From: Desulfobacteraceae bacterium
GTDB lineage: Bacteria; Desulfobacterota; Desulfobacteria; Desulfobacterales; Desulfosalsimonadaceae
Direction of reading: 5' to 3'
Assembly: GCA_014237465.1 (NCBI GenBank)
Contig: JABZFM010000029.1
Location: 42,194 to 106,193, forward strand
DNA: 64,000 nt
In this document: one piece after another, positions 8,627 to 16,884 of the stretch
How positions within the stretch are numbered: the first letter of the stretch is position 1
How the letters are laid out: the number at the start of each line of letters is the position of its first letter
The notes under the pieces: model-generated
Told to the model about the DNA's origin: nothing
Seen by the model: only the letters and a program-made list of their open reading frames with translations
The model's database searches: none
Translations under genes and position numbers: made by a program

Positions 8627-9835
8627 ATGAAAAAAAATAGAAATGTCGGCATCATCGGAGTAGGACAATCCGTTTATTCAAGCCACAGGGAAGATGTCAA
8701 CCAACCGGAAATGATTCATGAAGCGGTTGTTGAAGCATTAAATCATGCAGGAATGACAATTGATGATATTGACTGCATCGTTCACGGCAACATGGAGCTG
8801 TTTGAAATGGTCCACCAACCGGATCTCTGGCATACCTTAGGCTCCGGCGCCTTTGGCAAGGAAACCATGCGTGTAACAACCGGCGGCACAACCGGCACCA
8901 CCCTCTGCTGCACGGCCGATTACCTGGTTGCCTCGGGCCTCCATGATGTTGTGATCGCCATTGGCTTTGAAAAGCTCCAGGAAGGGCACACCACCGGCGG
9001 CATTACGAATATGGCGGACCCGCTCTGGGCACGGCAGCTTCAAACTGGAGCTTTGACCGGAATGACGGCTGAACAGGTAATCAGCGAATTCGGAGAAGAA
9101 CGCGCTAAAAAAGCCTCAATGAAATACCGAATTCAGATGGACAAGCATGCCATGAAAAATAAAAAAGCCCACCGCCGGCTCGGCCTTGAGTTTGATCAGG
9201 GGGATGACCTGATGGAAAGCTCCCCGGCGCTGGTCGGCGAACTGCGAATGATCCATATGTGTTCGCAAAGTGACGGTGCCTGTGCCATGATTTTTGCATC
9301 CGAAGAAAAAGCCAAGCAATACTGCAAGCAACCTGCCTGGATCAAAGACCATATTACCGTTCATCGTGAAGAGTGCTTCTGCGCGTTCGGTGATGCGCCG
9401 GTTGTCCTGTCACACCGGTATGCGGCGGAAAAACTGTTTGAACGAAATGGAATCAAAAATCCGCGCAAAGAAATCGATATGTTTGAAATGTATGATCCCT
9501 CCTCCTGGTGGGGCCTTGACTGGCTCAGAGAGTTTCTGCTTTTCGAGGGCGATGAGCACCTTAAAATGATTGAAAATGATGAAATTACCATCGACGGCGA
9601 CTTCCCCATTAATCCATCAGGCGGCGTCACGGCATCCAACCCCATCGGCGCAACGGCCATGGTACGTGTTGCTGAAGCCGCCCTCCAGATTATGGGTGAA
9701 GCCGGGGATCATCAGGTGAAGAAAAAAGTGAATCAGGCCCTGGCTTCCGGATTCGGCGGGACCCTCTGGACGGTTCTCTTTCTGCTCACAAGAGAAGTTC
9801 CGTATGCTCTCAATAAATCTGGGCAAACGATGTAG
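8627..9835 (+). CDS. Thiolase-like protein B, copy 1 (SCP-x/lipid-transfer thiolase family)
   Basis: The 402-residue protein starts NVGIIGVGQSVYSSHREDV and belongs to the acetyl-CoA acetyltransferase/lipid-transfer group. Where classical thiolases carry the nucleophilic Cys (NxxCxSG) it reads TTGGTTGTTLCC, and the GHPxGATG motif reads SNPIGATAM. The retained C-terminal motif is GFGGTLW. Loss of the thiolase nucleophile is also seen in Ltp2-type retro-aldolases, so an aldolase or a non-catalytic structural role must be considered. It is close to its paralogue at 18084 (roughly 70% identical by eye). The stop codon lies inside a palindromic repeat. Confidence 0.8.
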   Translation: MKKNRNVGIIGVGQSVYSSHREDVNQPEMIHEAVVEALNHAGMTIDDIDCIVHGNMELFEMVHQPDLWHTLGSGAFGKETMRVTTGGTTGTTLCCTADYLVASGLHDVVIAIGFEKLQEGHTTGGITNMADPLWARQLQTGALTGMTAEQVISEFGEERAKKASMKYRIQMDKHAMKNKKAHRRLGLEFDQGDDLMESSPALVGELRMIHMCSQSDGACAMIFASEEKAKQYCKQPAWIKDHITVHREECFCAFGDAPVVLSHRYAAEKLFERNGIKNPRKEIDMFEMYDPSSWWGLDWLREFLLFEGDEHLKMIENDEITIDGDFPINPSGGVTASNPIGATAMVRVAEAALQIMGEAGDHQVKKKVNQALASGFGGTLWTVLFLLTREVPYALNKSGQTM

Positions 9836-9894
9836 CGGAGGTCTTTAGACCTCCATTTGTAACTGATTTATGGAAGGCTAAAGCCTTCCACTAC
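9832..9894. repeat. Nested palindromic repeat element
   Basis: Two hairpins, GGAGGTC-TTTA-GACCTCC (9837-9854) and TGGAAGGC-TAAA-GCCTTCCA (9871-9890), are enclosed by GTAG (9832-9835) and CTAC (9891-9894), which are complementary. This nested layout is typical of REP/PATE-like mobile palindromes. It overlaps the stop codon of the upstream thiolase-like gene and may stabilise or end its transcript. Confidence 0.75.
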
Positions 9895-10012
9895 ATGGTT
9901 ATATGTAAACTCATATATATCCCGGACTTTTTGAGAAGTTACGAAGTTCCCTGATAAGGTATTTAATAATCTAAATTTACTGATTAAAGATATAAAAAAT
10001 GAGGAGGCTGAA

Positions 10013-11809
10013 ATGAATTTAGGCAAATACATTGATGATGCCGTCAAAAAATTCAAAGATCTACCGTATATGCAGTTTTACGACAAAACATATACATATG
10101 GAGACATTGACAAACAAATCAACATCCTTGCCAATGCGTTAAAAAAACAAGGCTTTAAAAAAGGTGATTTCATCCACGTATGGGTTCAGAACAGTCCGGA
10201 AACACTGATCACCTATTATGCCATCATTAAAATCGGCGCGGTGGCGGGTCCCATCAACGGCTGGTGGAAAGCATCGGAAGTGGAGTACCTGTTAAACGAT
10301 TCCAAAGGGTGCGGTCTGATTGTGGAAGACCAGTACCTGCCCATTTTTAATGAAATAAAAGACAAATGCCCGAACCTGAAAAAAATAATCGAAGTCAGTG
10401 AAAAACCCTCAGACGGACATATTTCTCTGGCCGATCTTTTGGCAGAAGGCGATGACACGCCGGTTGTGAGTGATGCTGCCCCTGAAGATATTGCCTTTAT
10501 CTTTTATACTTCCGGCACCACCGGAAATCCAAAAGGCGTATTGTTGTCCAACAAAAATGTTGTTGCCGATGCCAATGGAATCAATGCAGCGCTCGGTAAA
10601 GATGAAAACAATAAAAATTTCCTCTGCTTCCTGCCGCTGTTTCATGTAAATGCCATGCTGACATGCACGTCATCCATGGAAAAAGGACACCAGATCGTTC
10701 TTCGAAAAGCATTTTCCGCCGGCGAATTCTGGGAAGTGGTGGAAAAATTCAAAATCAATTTCTGGTCCGCGGTACCGGCCGTTTACCAGATCCTTCTGTC
10801 AGATCCCTCCAGCCAGAAATACGACTTAAGCTCCCTTGAATTCGGGATTTGCGGGGCGGCCCCTCTAACCAAAGAAACCATGAACAGTTTCCAGGATACA
10901 TTCGGCATACCCATTGTGGAAGGATATGGCCTGACCGAAGGAACCTGTGTGAGCACCATCAACCCCAGAGACGGTGTCCGCAAGATCGGGTCCATCGGTC
11001 TTGCACTGCCCGGCCAGGAAGTAAAAATCTTTGATGAACAGGGCAACGAACAGCCACCCAATGAACGCGGAGAAATTGTAATCAAGGGCGACAATGTCAT
11101 GGTCGGCTACTTCAACAAACCCGAGGAAACCGCAAAAACAATCATCAACGGTTACCTGCATACCGGGGATATAGGCATTAAAGATGAAGACGGCTATATC
11201 TTCATTGTCGACCGGATGAAAGACATGATTATCCGCGGCGGCGAAAATATCTATCCCAAGGAAATCGACAACCTGCTTGCCGGACATCCCAAAATCAGCG
11301 AAGCCGCCACGGTGGGCGTTCCCGACAAGACCATGGGCGAAGAGATTAAAGTTTTTGTGGTGGCTGAAGACGATTCCCTGACGGAAGAGGAAGTCATTGA
11401 ATACTGCAAAGAACATCTTGCCGGATTCAAAGTCCCAAAATACGTTGAACTTCTGGAAGAAGATTTCCCCAGAAGCCCCATCGGCAAAGTATTGAAAAAA
11501 ACCCTTCGTGAATGGGGATTAAAAGGCGGTCCCAAAAGCAAAAGCACGGAAGTCACCGTGGCCGATATTTTCGGCACCATGGAATCCCGGGTAATACCGG
11601 AAGGGGTTGCGGGGATTACGGCCAATTACGGATATATTATCACCGGGACCGGGGGCGGCGAGTACACCGTCTGTGTTGCAAATGATACGGTCCAGGTCAA
11701 AGAAGGCATCCATGATCCCAATGTCACCACCACCTGTTCCGCCAAAGACTGGATCGCCATCACCCTGGGCAAACTAGACGGCATGACCGCGTTTACAGCC
11801 GGACCGTGA
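10013..11809 (+). CDS. AMP-forming acyl-CoA synthetase fused to a truncated SCP2 domain
   Basis: Residues 1 to about 508 form a complete ANL-superfamily acyl-CoA ligase: P-loop YTSGTTGNPKG (165-175), GYGLTEG, YLHTGDIG, the DRMKDMIIRGGENIYP hinge and the C-terminal catalytic Lys in SPIGKVLKK. It would activate a carboxylic acid to its CoA thioester. Residues 511-598 match the first part of the SCP2 domain of the SCP2-DUF35 protein at 19287 (VADIFGTM...RVIPEGVAGI against VEDIFNSM...RFRPEGAAGI) but stop at TAG-P. A 116-bp imperfect duplication terminates the frame. Removal of one copy would give a continuous synthetase-SCP2-DUF35 protein of about 781 residues. The TGA overlaps the GTG start of the next frame (GTGA). 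Confidence 0.85.
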   Translation: MNLGKYIDDAVKKFKDLPYMQFYDKTYTYGDIDKQINILANALKKQGFKKGDFIHVWVQNSPETLITYYAIIKIGAVAGPINGWWKASEVEYLLNDSKGCGLIVEDQYLPIFNEIKDKCPNLKKIIEVSEKPSDGHISLADLLAEGDDTPVVSDAAPEDIAFIFYTSGTTGNPKGVLLSNKNVVADANGINAALGKDENNKNFLCFLPLFHVNAMLTCTSSMEKGHQIVLRKAFSAGEFWEVVEKFKINFWSAVPAVYQILLSDPSSQKYDLSSLEFGICGAAPLTKETMNSFQDTFGIPIVEGYGLTEGTCVSTINPRDGVRKIGSIGLALPGQEVKIFDEQGNEQPPNERGEIVIKGDNVMVGYFNKPEETAKTIINGYLHTGDIGIKDEDGYIFIVDRMKDMIIRGGENIYPKEIDNLLAGHPKISEAATVGVPDKTMGEEIKVFVVAEDDSLTEEEVIEYCKEHLAGFKVPKYVELLEEDFPRSPIGKVLKKTLREWGLKGGPKSKSTEVTVADIFGTMESRVIPEGVAGITANYGYIITGTGGGEYTVCVANDTVQVKEGIHDPNVTTTCSAKDWIAITLGKLDGMTAFTAGP

Positions 11810-11919
11810 AAGTCAAGGAAGGCATCCATGATCCCAATGTCACCACCACCTGTTCCGCCAAAGACTGGATCGCCATCACCCTGGGTAAGCTCGACGGCAT
11901 GACCGCGTTTACAGCCGGA
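11696..11919. repeat. 108-bp imperfect direct repeat (116-bp period) breaking an SCP2 domain
   Basis: Copy 1 is 11696-11803 and copy 2 is 11812-11919, separated by 8 bp. I count 4 mismatches in 108 positions. The period of 116 is not a multiple of 3, so the two copies are read in different frames. Each is read in the same relative frame and both encode the SCP2 segment beginning VKEGIHDPNV. The first copy ends the synthetase-SCP2 protein; the second begins the SCP2-DUF35 fragment. Confidence 0.9.
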
Positions 11920-12474
11920 AAACTCAAAGTGGAAGGCGACCTCGGCCTGCTCACCAAAGCCACCCAGTTTTTCAAAAAATATACGCCGCCGGCCGGAGAT
12001 GATCAGGTTGAAGAGGGAGAAGAGTTAATTGTAAAAAAACAAATTCTTTCCATCCCTCAAAGATTCGCCACCGGACCGGTGATGGGAAAATTTCTCAACT
12101 CGTTTAAAGAGAAAAAAATAATGGCAAACAAATGCCCTGAATGCGGGCGTCTCCAGCTTCCCCCGAGAGAAATTTGCGCCGAATGTGTGGTACGGGCAAC
12201 AGACTGGGTTGAAGTCGGACCCGAAGGTGTGATCACCATCATGGATGTCACTTATTATGCCAGCCCGGACCCGCTGACCGGGGAAAGCCGGGAAACCCCC
12301 TATATATCTGCGCACTTTCTCCTGGACGGATGCAAGGGCCACGAAACCCTCTGGCACGAGTTAAACCCCGAGGACCGAGACCGCGCCAAAAAAGGGGATC
12401 GGGTAAAGCCGGTCTGGAATGAAAACAGAATCGGCGCCGTCACAGACATTAAATATTTTGAACTTATCGATTGA
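11806..12474 (+). CDS. C-terminal SCP2 fragment fused to DUF35 OB-fold zinc protein
   Basis: The 222-residue frame starts at a GTG overlapping the TGA of the synthetase gene. Residues 1-62 are the duplicated C-terminal half of an SCP2 domain. Residues from about 75 form a DUF35 protein: a rubredoxin-like zinc ribbon (Cys110, 113, 124, 127 in CPECGRLQLPPREICAEC) and an OB-fold, with the conserved YYASPDPLTGE and PVWNENR. It corresponds to residues about 52-282 of the protein at 19287. DUF35 proteins bind acyl-CoA and partner thiolase-like enzymes. Whether this split version is expressed by termination-reinitiation or is a decaying remnant cannot be decided here; the intact zinc motif favours function. 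Confidence 0.75.
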   Translation: MKVKEGIHDPNVTTTCSAKDWIAITLGKLDGMTAFTAGKLKVEGDLGLLTKATQFFKKYTPPAGDDQVEEGEELIVKKQILSIPQRFATGPVMGKFLNSFKEKKIMANKCPECGRLQLPPREICAECVVRATDWVEVGPEGVITIMDVTYYASPDPLTGESRETPYISAHFLLDGCKGHETLWHELNPEDRDRAKKGDRVKPVWNENRIGAVTDIKYFELID

Positions 12475-12514
12475 TCGCAATGATGACGAAAATCGTAACT
12501 ATTAGGAGACAATT

Positions 12515-13411
12515 ATGAGCACAGCAACAAATGATTGTTTTATCGTAGATGGAAAGCTGGCCCTGCCCTATCAGTATTTTGCCGGACACACCGGAAGCCG
12601 GTTTATTATCAGCATTCGTGATGAAAAAAAAATCAGGGGCTTGAAATGCGAAAAATGCGGCAAAGTGTTTGTTCCGCCCCGGTCCACCTGTGAACGCTGC
12701 TTTGAAGATATATCTGAAAACTGGGTGGATGTAAAAAACACCGGAACCGTTACCGGTTTTACAATCATCCGCTACAAAGAACCGCATCAGCCGTTTGACC
12801 CGCCGTATATTCTTGCACTGATTAAACTTGACGGCGCGGACACACCGCTTGCGCATATTGTTAAAGGTGTCGCTTTGAGCAAAATGAAAACCGGAATTAA
12901 AGTTAAAGCGGTTTTTGCCAAAAAAACAACCGGGAGCATTATGGATATCGACCATTTCCGTTTTGTGGAAAAGGTCAAGTTTGAAATGGGCTACTCCTAT
13001 GATGAACTGGAAATCGGTATGTCCGCATCATTTTCCAAGACCATCTCTGAAAGCGATGTCTACCTGTTCGCCGGAATTTCAGGGGACTTCAATCCCATGC
13101 ACTTAAATGAAGAGTTTGCAAAAATGACGCCTTTCGGTACTCGTATCGCCCATGGTGCCCTGCCCCAGAGCCTGATTGCGCCGGTGCTCGGAATGAAACT
13201 CCCGGGCCTGGGTACGGTTATTCCGGAAATAACGGTTCAGTTCAGAAGACCGACATATTTTGGTGACACCATCACCGCAATCGGTGAAGTGGTGGAAAAA
13301 ATCGAAAAACGGCGATGGGTTCGCATGGAACTGCGATGGACCAACCAGAATGATGAGCTGGTGGCGAAGGGGAGTTGCCTGGCGATACCTCCCGCCCCCT
13401 TCAACAAATAA
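12515..13411 (+). CDS. DUF35 OB-fold protein fused to MaoC-like hydratase
   Basis: The 298-residue protein has an N-terminal DUF35 region (about 20-150) with a zinc ribbon (Cys45, 48, 59, 62) and a C-terminal MaoC/hotdog hydratase (about 160-295) with the hydratase motif FAGISGDFNPMH (Asp191, His196) and AHGALPQSL. It should add water to an enoyl-CoA and, through DUF35, dock to the thiolase-like pair. The domain order is the reverse of mycobacterial ChsH2 (MaoC then DUF35), which forms a hydratase-aldolase with Ltp2. The copy-2 counterpart at 20147 lacks the hydratase domain. Confidence 0.85.
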   Translation: MSTATNDCFIVDGKLALPYQYFAGHTGSRFIISIRDEKKIRGLKCEKCGKVFVPPRSTCERCFEDISENWVDVKNTGTVTGFTIIRYKEPHQPFDPPYILALIKLDGADTPLAHIVKGVALSKMKTGIKVKAVFAKKTTGSIMDIDHFRFVEKVKFEMGYSYDELEIGMSASFSKTISESDVYLFAGISGDFNPMHLNEEFAKMTPFGTRIAHGALPQSLIAPVLGMKLPGLGTVIPEITVQFRRPTYFGDTITAIGEVVEKIEKRRWVRMELRWTNQNDELVAKGSCLAIPPAPFNK

Positions 13412-13413
13412 CC

Positions 13414-13516
13414 GGCTTCGTAAAACGTCCAAATTCTTTGTTGCGTTTCATCTCAAGTCAATCAACGTACGACCTGTACGCCTCAATCCTTGAGATGAAA
13501 CGCGCCTCGAATTTAA
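13414..13516. repeat. Long palindromic repeat element, half A
   Basis: It begins GGCTTCGTAAAACGTCCAAA and contains a perfect 15-bp inverted repeat (GCGTTTCATCTCAAG at 13443-13457, complement at 13489-13503). Its ends match, in reverse orientation, elements at 13624-13721 and 52150-52250. These belong to a family of about 100-bp mobile palindromes. Together with half B it fills the 325-base gap between the DUF35-MaoC and dehydrogenase genes. Confidence 0.65.
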
Positions 13517-13623
13517 AGCGTTTTTCTTTGCCGGTGGCTATAATCCATGGATCGTTTAAGACAAAATTTTCAATATCTATTTTTTTCGTAACAACAATTT
13601 TAATGGCAAAATAAAAGGTCTCA

Positions 13624-13721
13624 AGTTCAAGGCGCACGAGTTCTTTGGAGTGAGGCGTACTTTATGTACGTTGATCGACAAAGAACGAGTGCAACACAGA
13701 AGTTGGGCCTTTTAGGAAGCC
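13624..13721. repeat. Long palindromic repeat element, half B
   Basis: It shares CAAGGCGCAC, TGAGGCGTA, AGTGCAACACAGAA and a terminal GGAAGCCA with the element at 52150-52250 and runs opposite to half A. Transcription would traverse both halves, which could fold into a long stem between 13411 and 13737. Confidence 0.65.
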
Positions 13722-13736
13722 AGTGGGGCCAACACT

Positions 13737-14900
13737 ATGACTTTTGAATTCAAAACCGAGTCCACATATCAGGAATATTTCACCAAAACCCATGATATGG
13801 TCCGTAAGTCTGTTCGGGAATTTATTAAAAAAGAAGTGCTTCCATTTATCGACGAATGGGAGGAAGCCGGAGAATTTCCGAAAGACATGTATAAAAAAGC
13901 CGGGGATGTCGGTATCCTGGGTATCGGATTCCCGGAAGAATACGGCGGCACGCCGGGCGATGTGTTTTTCGGGGTTGCCGCCAGTGAAGAATTAATGAGA
14001 TCCACTTCCGGCGGGTTCTGCGCCGGTATCGGGTCATTAAATATTGCCCTCCCGCCGATCCTGAGTCTGGGCTCTGAGGAACTGAAACAAAAATTTATCC
14101 CACCGGTACTTGCCGGTGATAAAATAGCGGCCCTTGCCATCACCGAACCGGGTGGCGGGTCTGATGTGGCAAGCCTTAAGACAACAGCCGTTAAAGACGG
14201 AGATCATTATATCGTCAACGGGAGTAAAACCTTTATCACCAGCGGATGCCGCGCCGACCAGGTCACCTGCGCGGTCCGTACCGGGGGTGAAGGCGCCCAC
14301 GGTATCAGCATGATCGTTATTGAAAAAGACACGCCCGGTTTTTCAGTTTCCAAAAAACTGAAGAAAACCGGCTGGTGGGCATCGGACACCGCGGAACTCT
14401 TTTTCGACAATTGCCGGGTGCCGGCTGAAAACCTCATTGGAGAAGAAAACCAGGGCTTTTATGCCATTATGATCAATTTTCAGCAGGAACGGCTGGCACT
14501 TGCCGTTATGGCCAATATGACTGCAAAAATGGCGCTTGAAGAGGCCATCAAATATTCAAATCAGCGGGAAGCCTTCGGCAAACCATTAACCGGTTTCCAG
14601 GTGACCCGTCACAAGCTGGCGGATATGGCAACACTCGTGGAAGCCAGCACGGAATTCACGTACCGGGTGGCGGCAAAAATCGGCGCCGGAGTAGATCAAA
14701 TCAAGGAAGTCTCCATGGCGAAAAATTTTGCCTGCAGTATGAGTGACAAGGTGACCTATGACGCAGTCCAGCTTTTCGGCGGCTATGGCTACATGCGGGA
14801 ATACGTTGTGGAACGACTGTATCGGGACAACCGCATCCTGTCCATCGGCGGCGGCACCACTGAAATCATGAAAGAAATCATATCAAAAACGATGATGTAG
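13737..14900 (+). CDS. Acyl-CoA dehydrogenase with long-chain/isovaleryl-type catalytic Glu
   Basis: The 387-residue protein is a standard acyl-CoA dehydrogenase: an N-terminal domain with GFPEEYGGTPGD, a middle domain ALAITEPGGGSDVASL and KTFITSGCRAD, and a C-terminal domain REAFGKPLTGFQ and GGYGYMREYVVERLYRD. At the helix-G position it has Glu (QQERLALA, E251) as in LCAD and isovaleryl-CoA dehydrogenase, while the MCAD position is Gly (IGGGTTEIM). It is therefore the most conventional of the three dehydrogenases here. It lies between the repeats and the second acyl-CoA synthetase on the same strand. Confidence 0.92.
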   Translation: MTFEFKTESTYQEYFTKTHDMVRKSVREFIKKEVLPFIDEWEEAGEFPKDMYKKAGDVGILGIGFPEEYGGTPGDVFFGVAASEELMRSTSGGFCAGIGSLNIALPPILSLGSEELKQKFIPPVLAGDKIAALAITEPGGGSDVASLKTTAVKDGDHYIVNGSKTFITSGCRADQVTCAVRTGGEGAHGISMIVIEKDTPGFSVSKKLKKTGWWASDTAELFFDNCRVPAENLIGEENQGFYAIMINFQQERLALAVMANMTAKMALEEAIKYSNQREAFGKPLTGFQVTRHKLADMATLVEASTEFTYRVAAKIGAGVDQIKEVSMAKNFACSMSDKVTYDAVQLFGGYGYMREYVVERLYRDNRILSIGGGTTEIMKEIISKTMM

Positions 14901-15047
14901 TTATCAGGTTGAAGGTAGAAGGCTGAAGTGAGAAAAGCAAGGAATTATCGATCTACTTTGGCTCAATAAAAGAATTTTCACTTGCGCATAAAAATCATTT
15001 GGACATAAGAACTGCATTTAACAAAATGATAGTGACAAGGGGCGATA

Positions 15048-16841
15048 ATGGAACAAACAATTAATGAAGTCTTTAAAAATCGCACGGAAAAATATAAGGG
15101 CCGGCTGGCTGTTGAGAAAAAATTAAACGGTAAATGGGAAAAGGTGACCTGGCGCAAATATTATGAGCACGCCCGGTCCGTCGGCCTTGGCCTCTATTCA
15201 CTGGGAATCAAAAAAGGGGACATGGTTTCTATCCTTTCTGAAAACCGCCTGGAATGGATTTTTACCGATATGGGCACTCTGGGCCTCGGCGCTGTTGTGG
15301 TACCGATCTATACCACCCTGACAGCCGAAGAAGTAAAATACATTATTGAAAATTCCGAATCAAAAATCCTGTTTGTTGAAAACAACATGCAGCTGGAAAA
15401 GGCACTCTCTTTCATCGATGAAATTGAATCCCTCGAGAAAATAGTTGTTTTTAACAAAAATGATGCCAAAAACAGCCATCCGGCAGTCATCAGTTTTGAC
15501 GAACTCATTTCCATGGGAAAAGAAAACATCGAAAAACCGGCATTATTTGAAACACTTGCTTCTGAAGTTATTCCTGAAGACCTTGCCACCATTGTTTACA
15601 CATCCGGAACAACCGGGGTTCCCAAGGGCGCCATGATCACCCATAAAAATATCATGGCGGTCATTTACTCGCTGGACAGCATTGAGCCCAAATTTGCCTA
15701 TGATACGGACCAGACTGTGCCGCTGCTCCCGTTAAGCCATGTATTCGAACGCGTTGCCGGCCATTTCTACGGTATGTATGTGGGGTTGACCGCCTCCTAT
15801 GCGGAAAGCATCGACACCTTTGTTGTGGATGTCAAAGAAAAATGTCCGACGGTTGTTCTGGCGGTTCCCAGGGTATGTGAAAAAGTGTATCAGAGAATTC
15901 TTGGACAAGTCGAAGAACAGGATGAATGGAAGCAGAAAATGTTTCACTGGGGATATAAAATCGGACTTGAAATCAGTGAATTAAGAGAAAAGAAAAAACC
16001 GATTCCACTGGTCCTTGGGCTTAAATACAAGCTGGCGTATACTCTTATCTTTAAGAAACTCGCGGACGCCCTCGGCGGTCGTGTCCGCTGGATGACCGCT
16101 TCCGGTGCACCGACCTCAAGAGATATTGTTCTCTTTTTCAATGCATCCGGCATCACCGTCATTGAAGGATACGGTATGACAGAATGCTGCGCGCCGGCCA
16201 CCATGAGCAACCTGTCTGACTACAAAATCGGGACCGTGGGAAAACCCCTTCCCAATGTGGGTATCAAAATTGCCGATGACGGCGAAATCCTGATCAAAGG
16301 CGATAACGTGTTTGCCGGATACTGGAAAATGGAAAAAGAAACCCAAAATGCATTTACCGATGACGGCTATTTAATGAGCGGGGATATCGGCCAATTTGAC
16401 GAAGACGGTTTCCTGATGATCACGGACCGTAAAAAAGACCTGATTATCACCTCCGGCGGAAAAAATATCGCCCCCCAGAAAATCGAGGGGATATTCAAAT
16501 TCGACCCCCTGTTTACCCAGTTTATTGTGGTGGGTGAACGTAAAAAATTCTTAAGCGCCATGGTCAATATCAACCTGGAACAGGCGGAACGGATTGCAAA
16601 ACAGCAGAATATAACATTTACCAAACCGGAAGACCTGCTGGACAATAAAGATTTTTTAAAAATCGTGGACGAACATGTGGCGGAGAAAAACAAACAGCTG
16701 GCCCGGTATGAAACCATTAAAAAATACCGGATCATAAAAAATGAATTCTCCCAGGAAGGCGGCGAACTGACACCGTCTTTAAAAATGAAGCGCAATGTTA
16801 TTTACGACAAATACACGGATCTTATTGATACGATGTATTAG
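15048..16841 (+). CDS. Long-chain acyl-CoA synthetase (AMP-forming)
   Basis: The 597-residue protein is of the long-chain FACS type: VYTSGTTGVPKGAMITH, the long insertion around FERVAGHFYGMY, GYGMTECCAP, YLMSGDIGQFDEDG, the linker DRKKDLIITSGGKNIAP and a C-terminus with the ELTPSLKMKR motif. It forms acyl-AMP and then acyl-CoA. It is of a different subtype from the synthetase at 10013, so the two probably act on different acids or at different stages. It precedes the second thiolase-like/DUF35 module by 43 bp. Confidence 0.9.
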   Translation: MEQTINEVFKNRTEKYKGRLAVEKKLNGKWEKVTWRKYYEHARSVGLGLYSLGIKKGDMVSILSENRLEWIFTDMGTLGLGAVVVPIYTTLTAEEVKYIIENSESKILFVENNMQLEKALSFIDEIESLEKIVVFNKNDAKNSHPAVISFDELISMGKENIEKPALFETLASEVIPEDLATIVYTSGTTGVPKGAMITHKNIMAVIYSLDSIEPKFAYDTDQTVPLLPLSHVFERVAGHFYGMYVGLTASYAESIDTFVVDVKEKCPTVVLAVPRVCEKVYQRILGQVEEQDEWKQKMFHWGYKIGLEISELREKKKPIPLVLGLKYKLAYTLIFKKLADALGGRVRWMTASGAPTSRDIVLFFNASGITVIEGYGMTECCAPATMSNLSDYKIGTVGKPLPNVGIKIADDGEILIKGDNVFAGYWKMEKETQNAFTDDGYLMSGDIGQFDEDGFLMITDRKKDLIITSGGKNIAPQKIEGIFKFDPLFTQFIVVGERKKFLSAMVNINLEQAERIAKQQNITFTKPEDLLDNKDFLKIVDEHVAEKNKQLARYETIKKYRIIKNEFSQEGGELTPSLKMKRNVIYDKYTDLIDTMY

Positions 16842-16884
16842 GATAAACAACGCATGACGAATTAAATAAAGAAAGGAACATAAT

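Noticed and set aside
11696..11919. Tandem repeat as a plain assembly error
   Set aside because: The copies differ at about four positions, which a simple assembly duplicate would not; resequencing is still the decisive test.
7456..13411. Naming the thiolase/DUF35 genes bbsA/bbsB or ltp2/chsH2
   Set aside because: Catalytic motifs and domain order differ from those proteins and no benzylsuccinate or steroid nucleus genes are present in the window.
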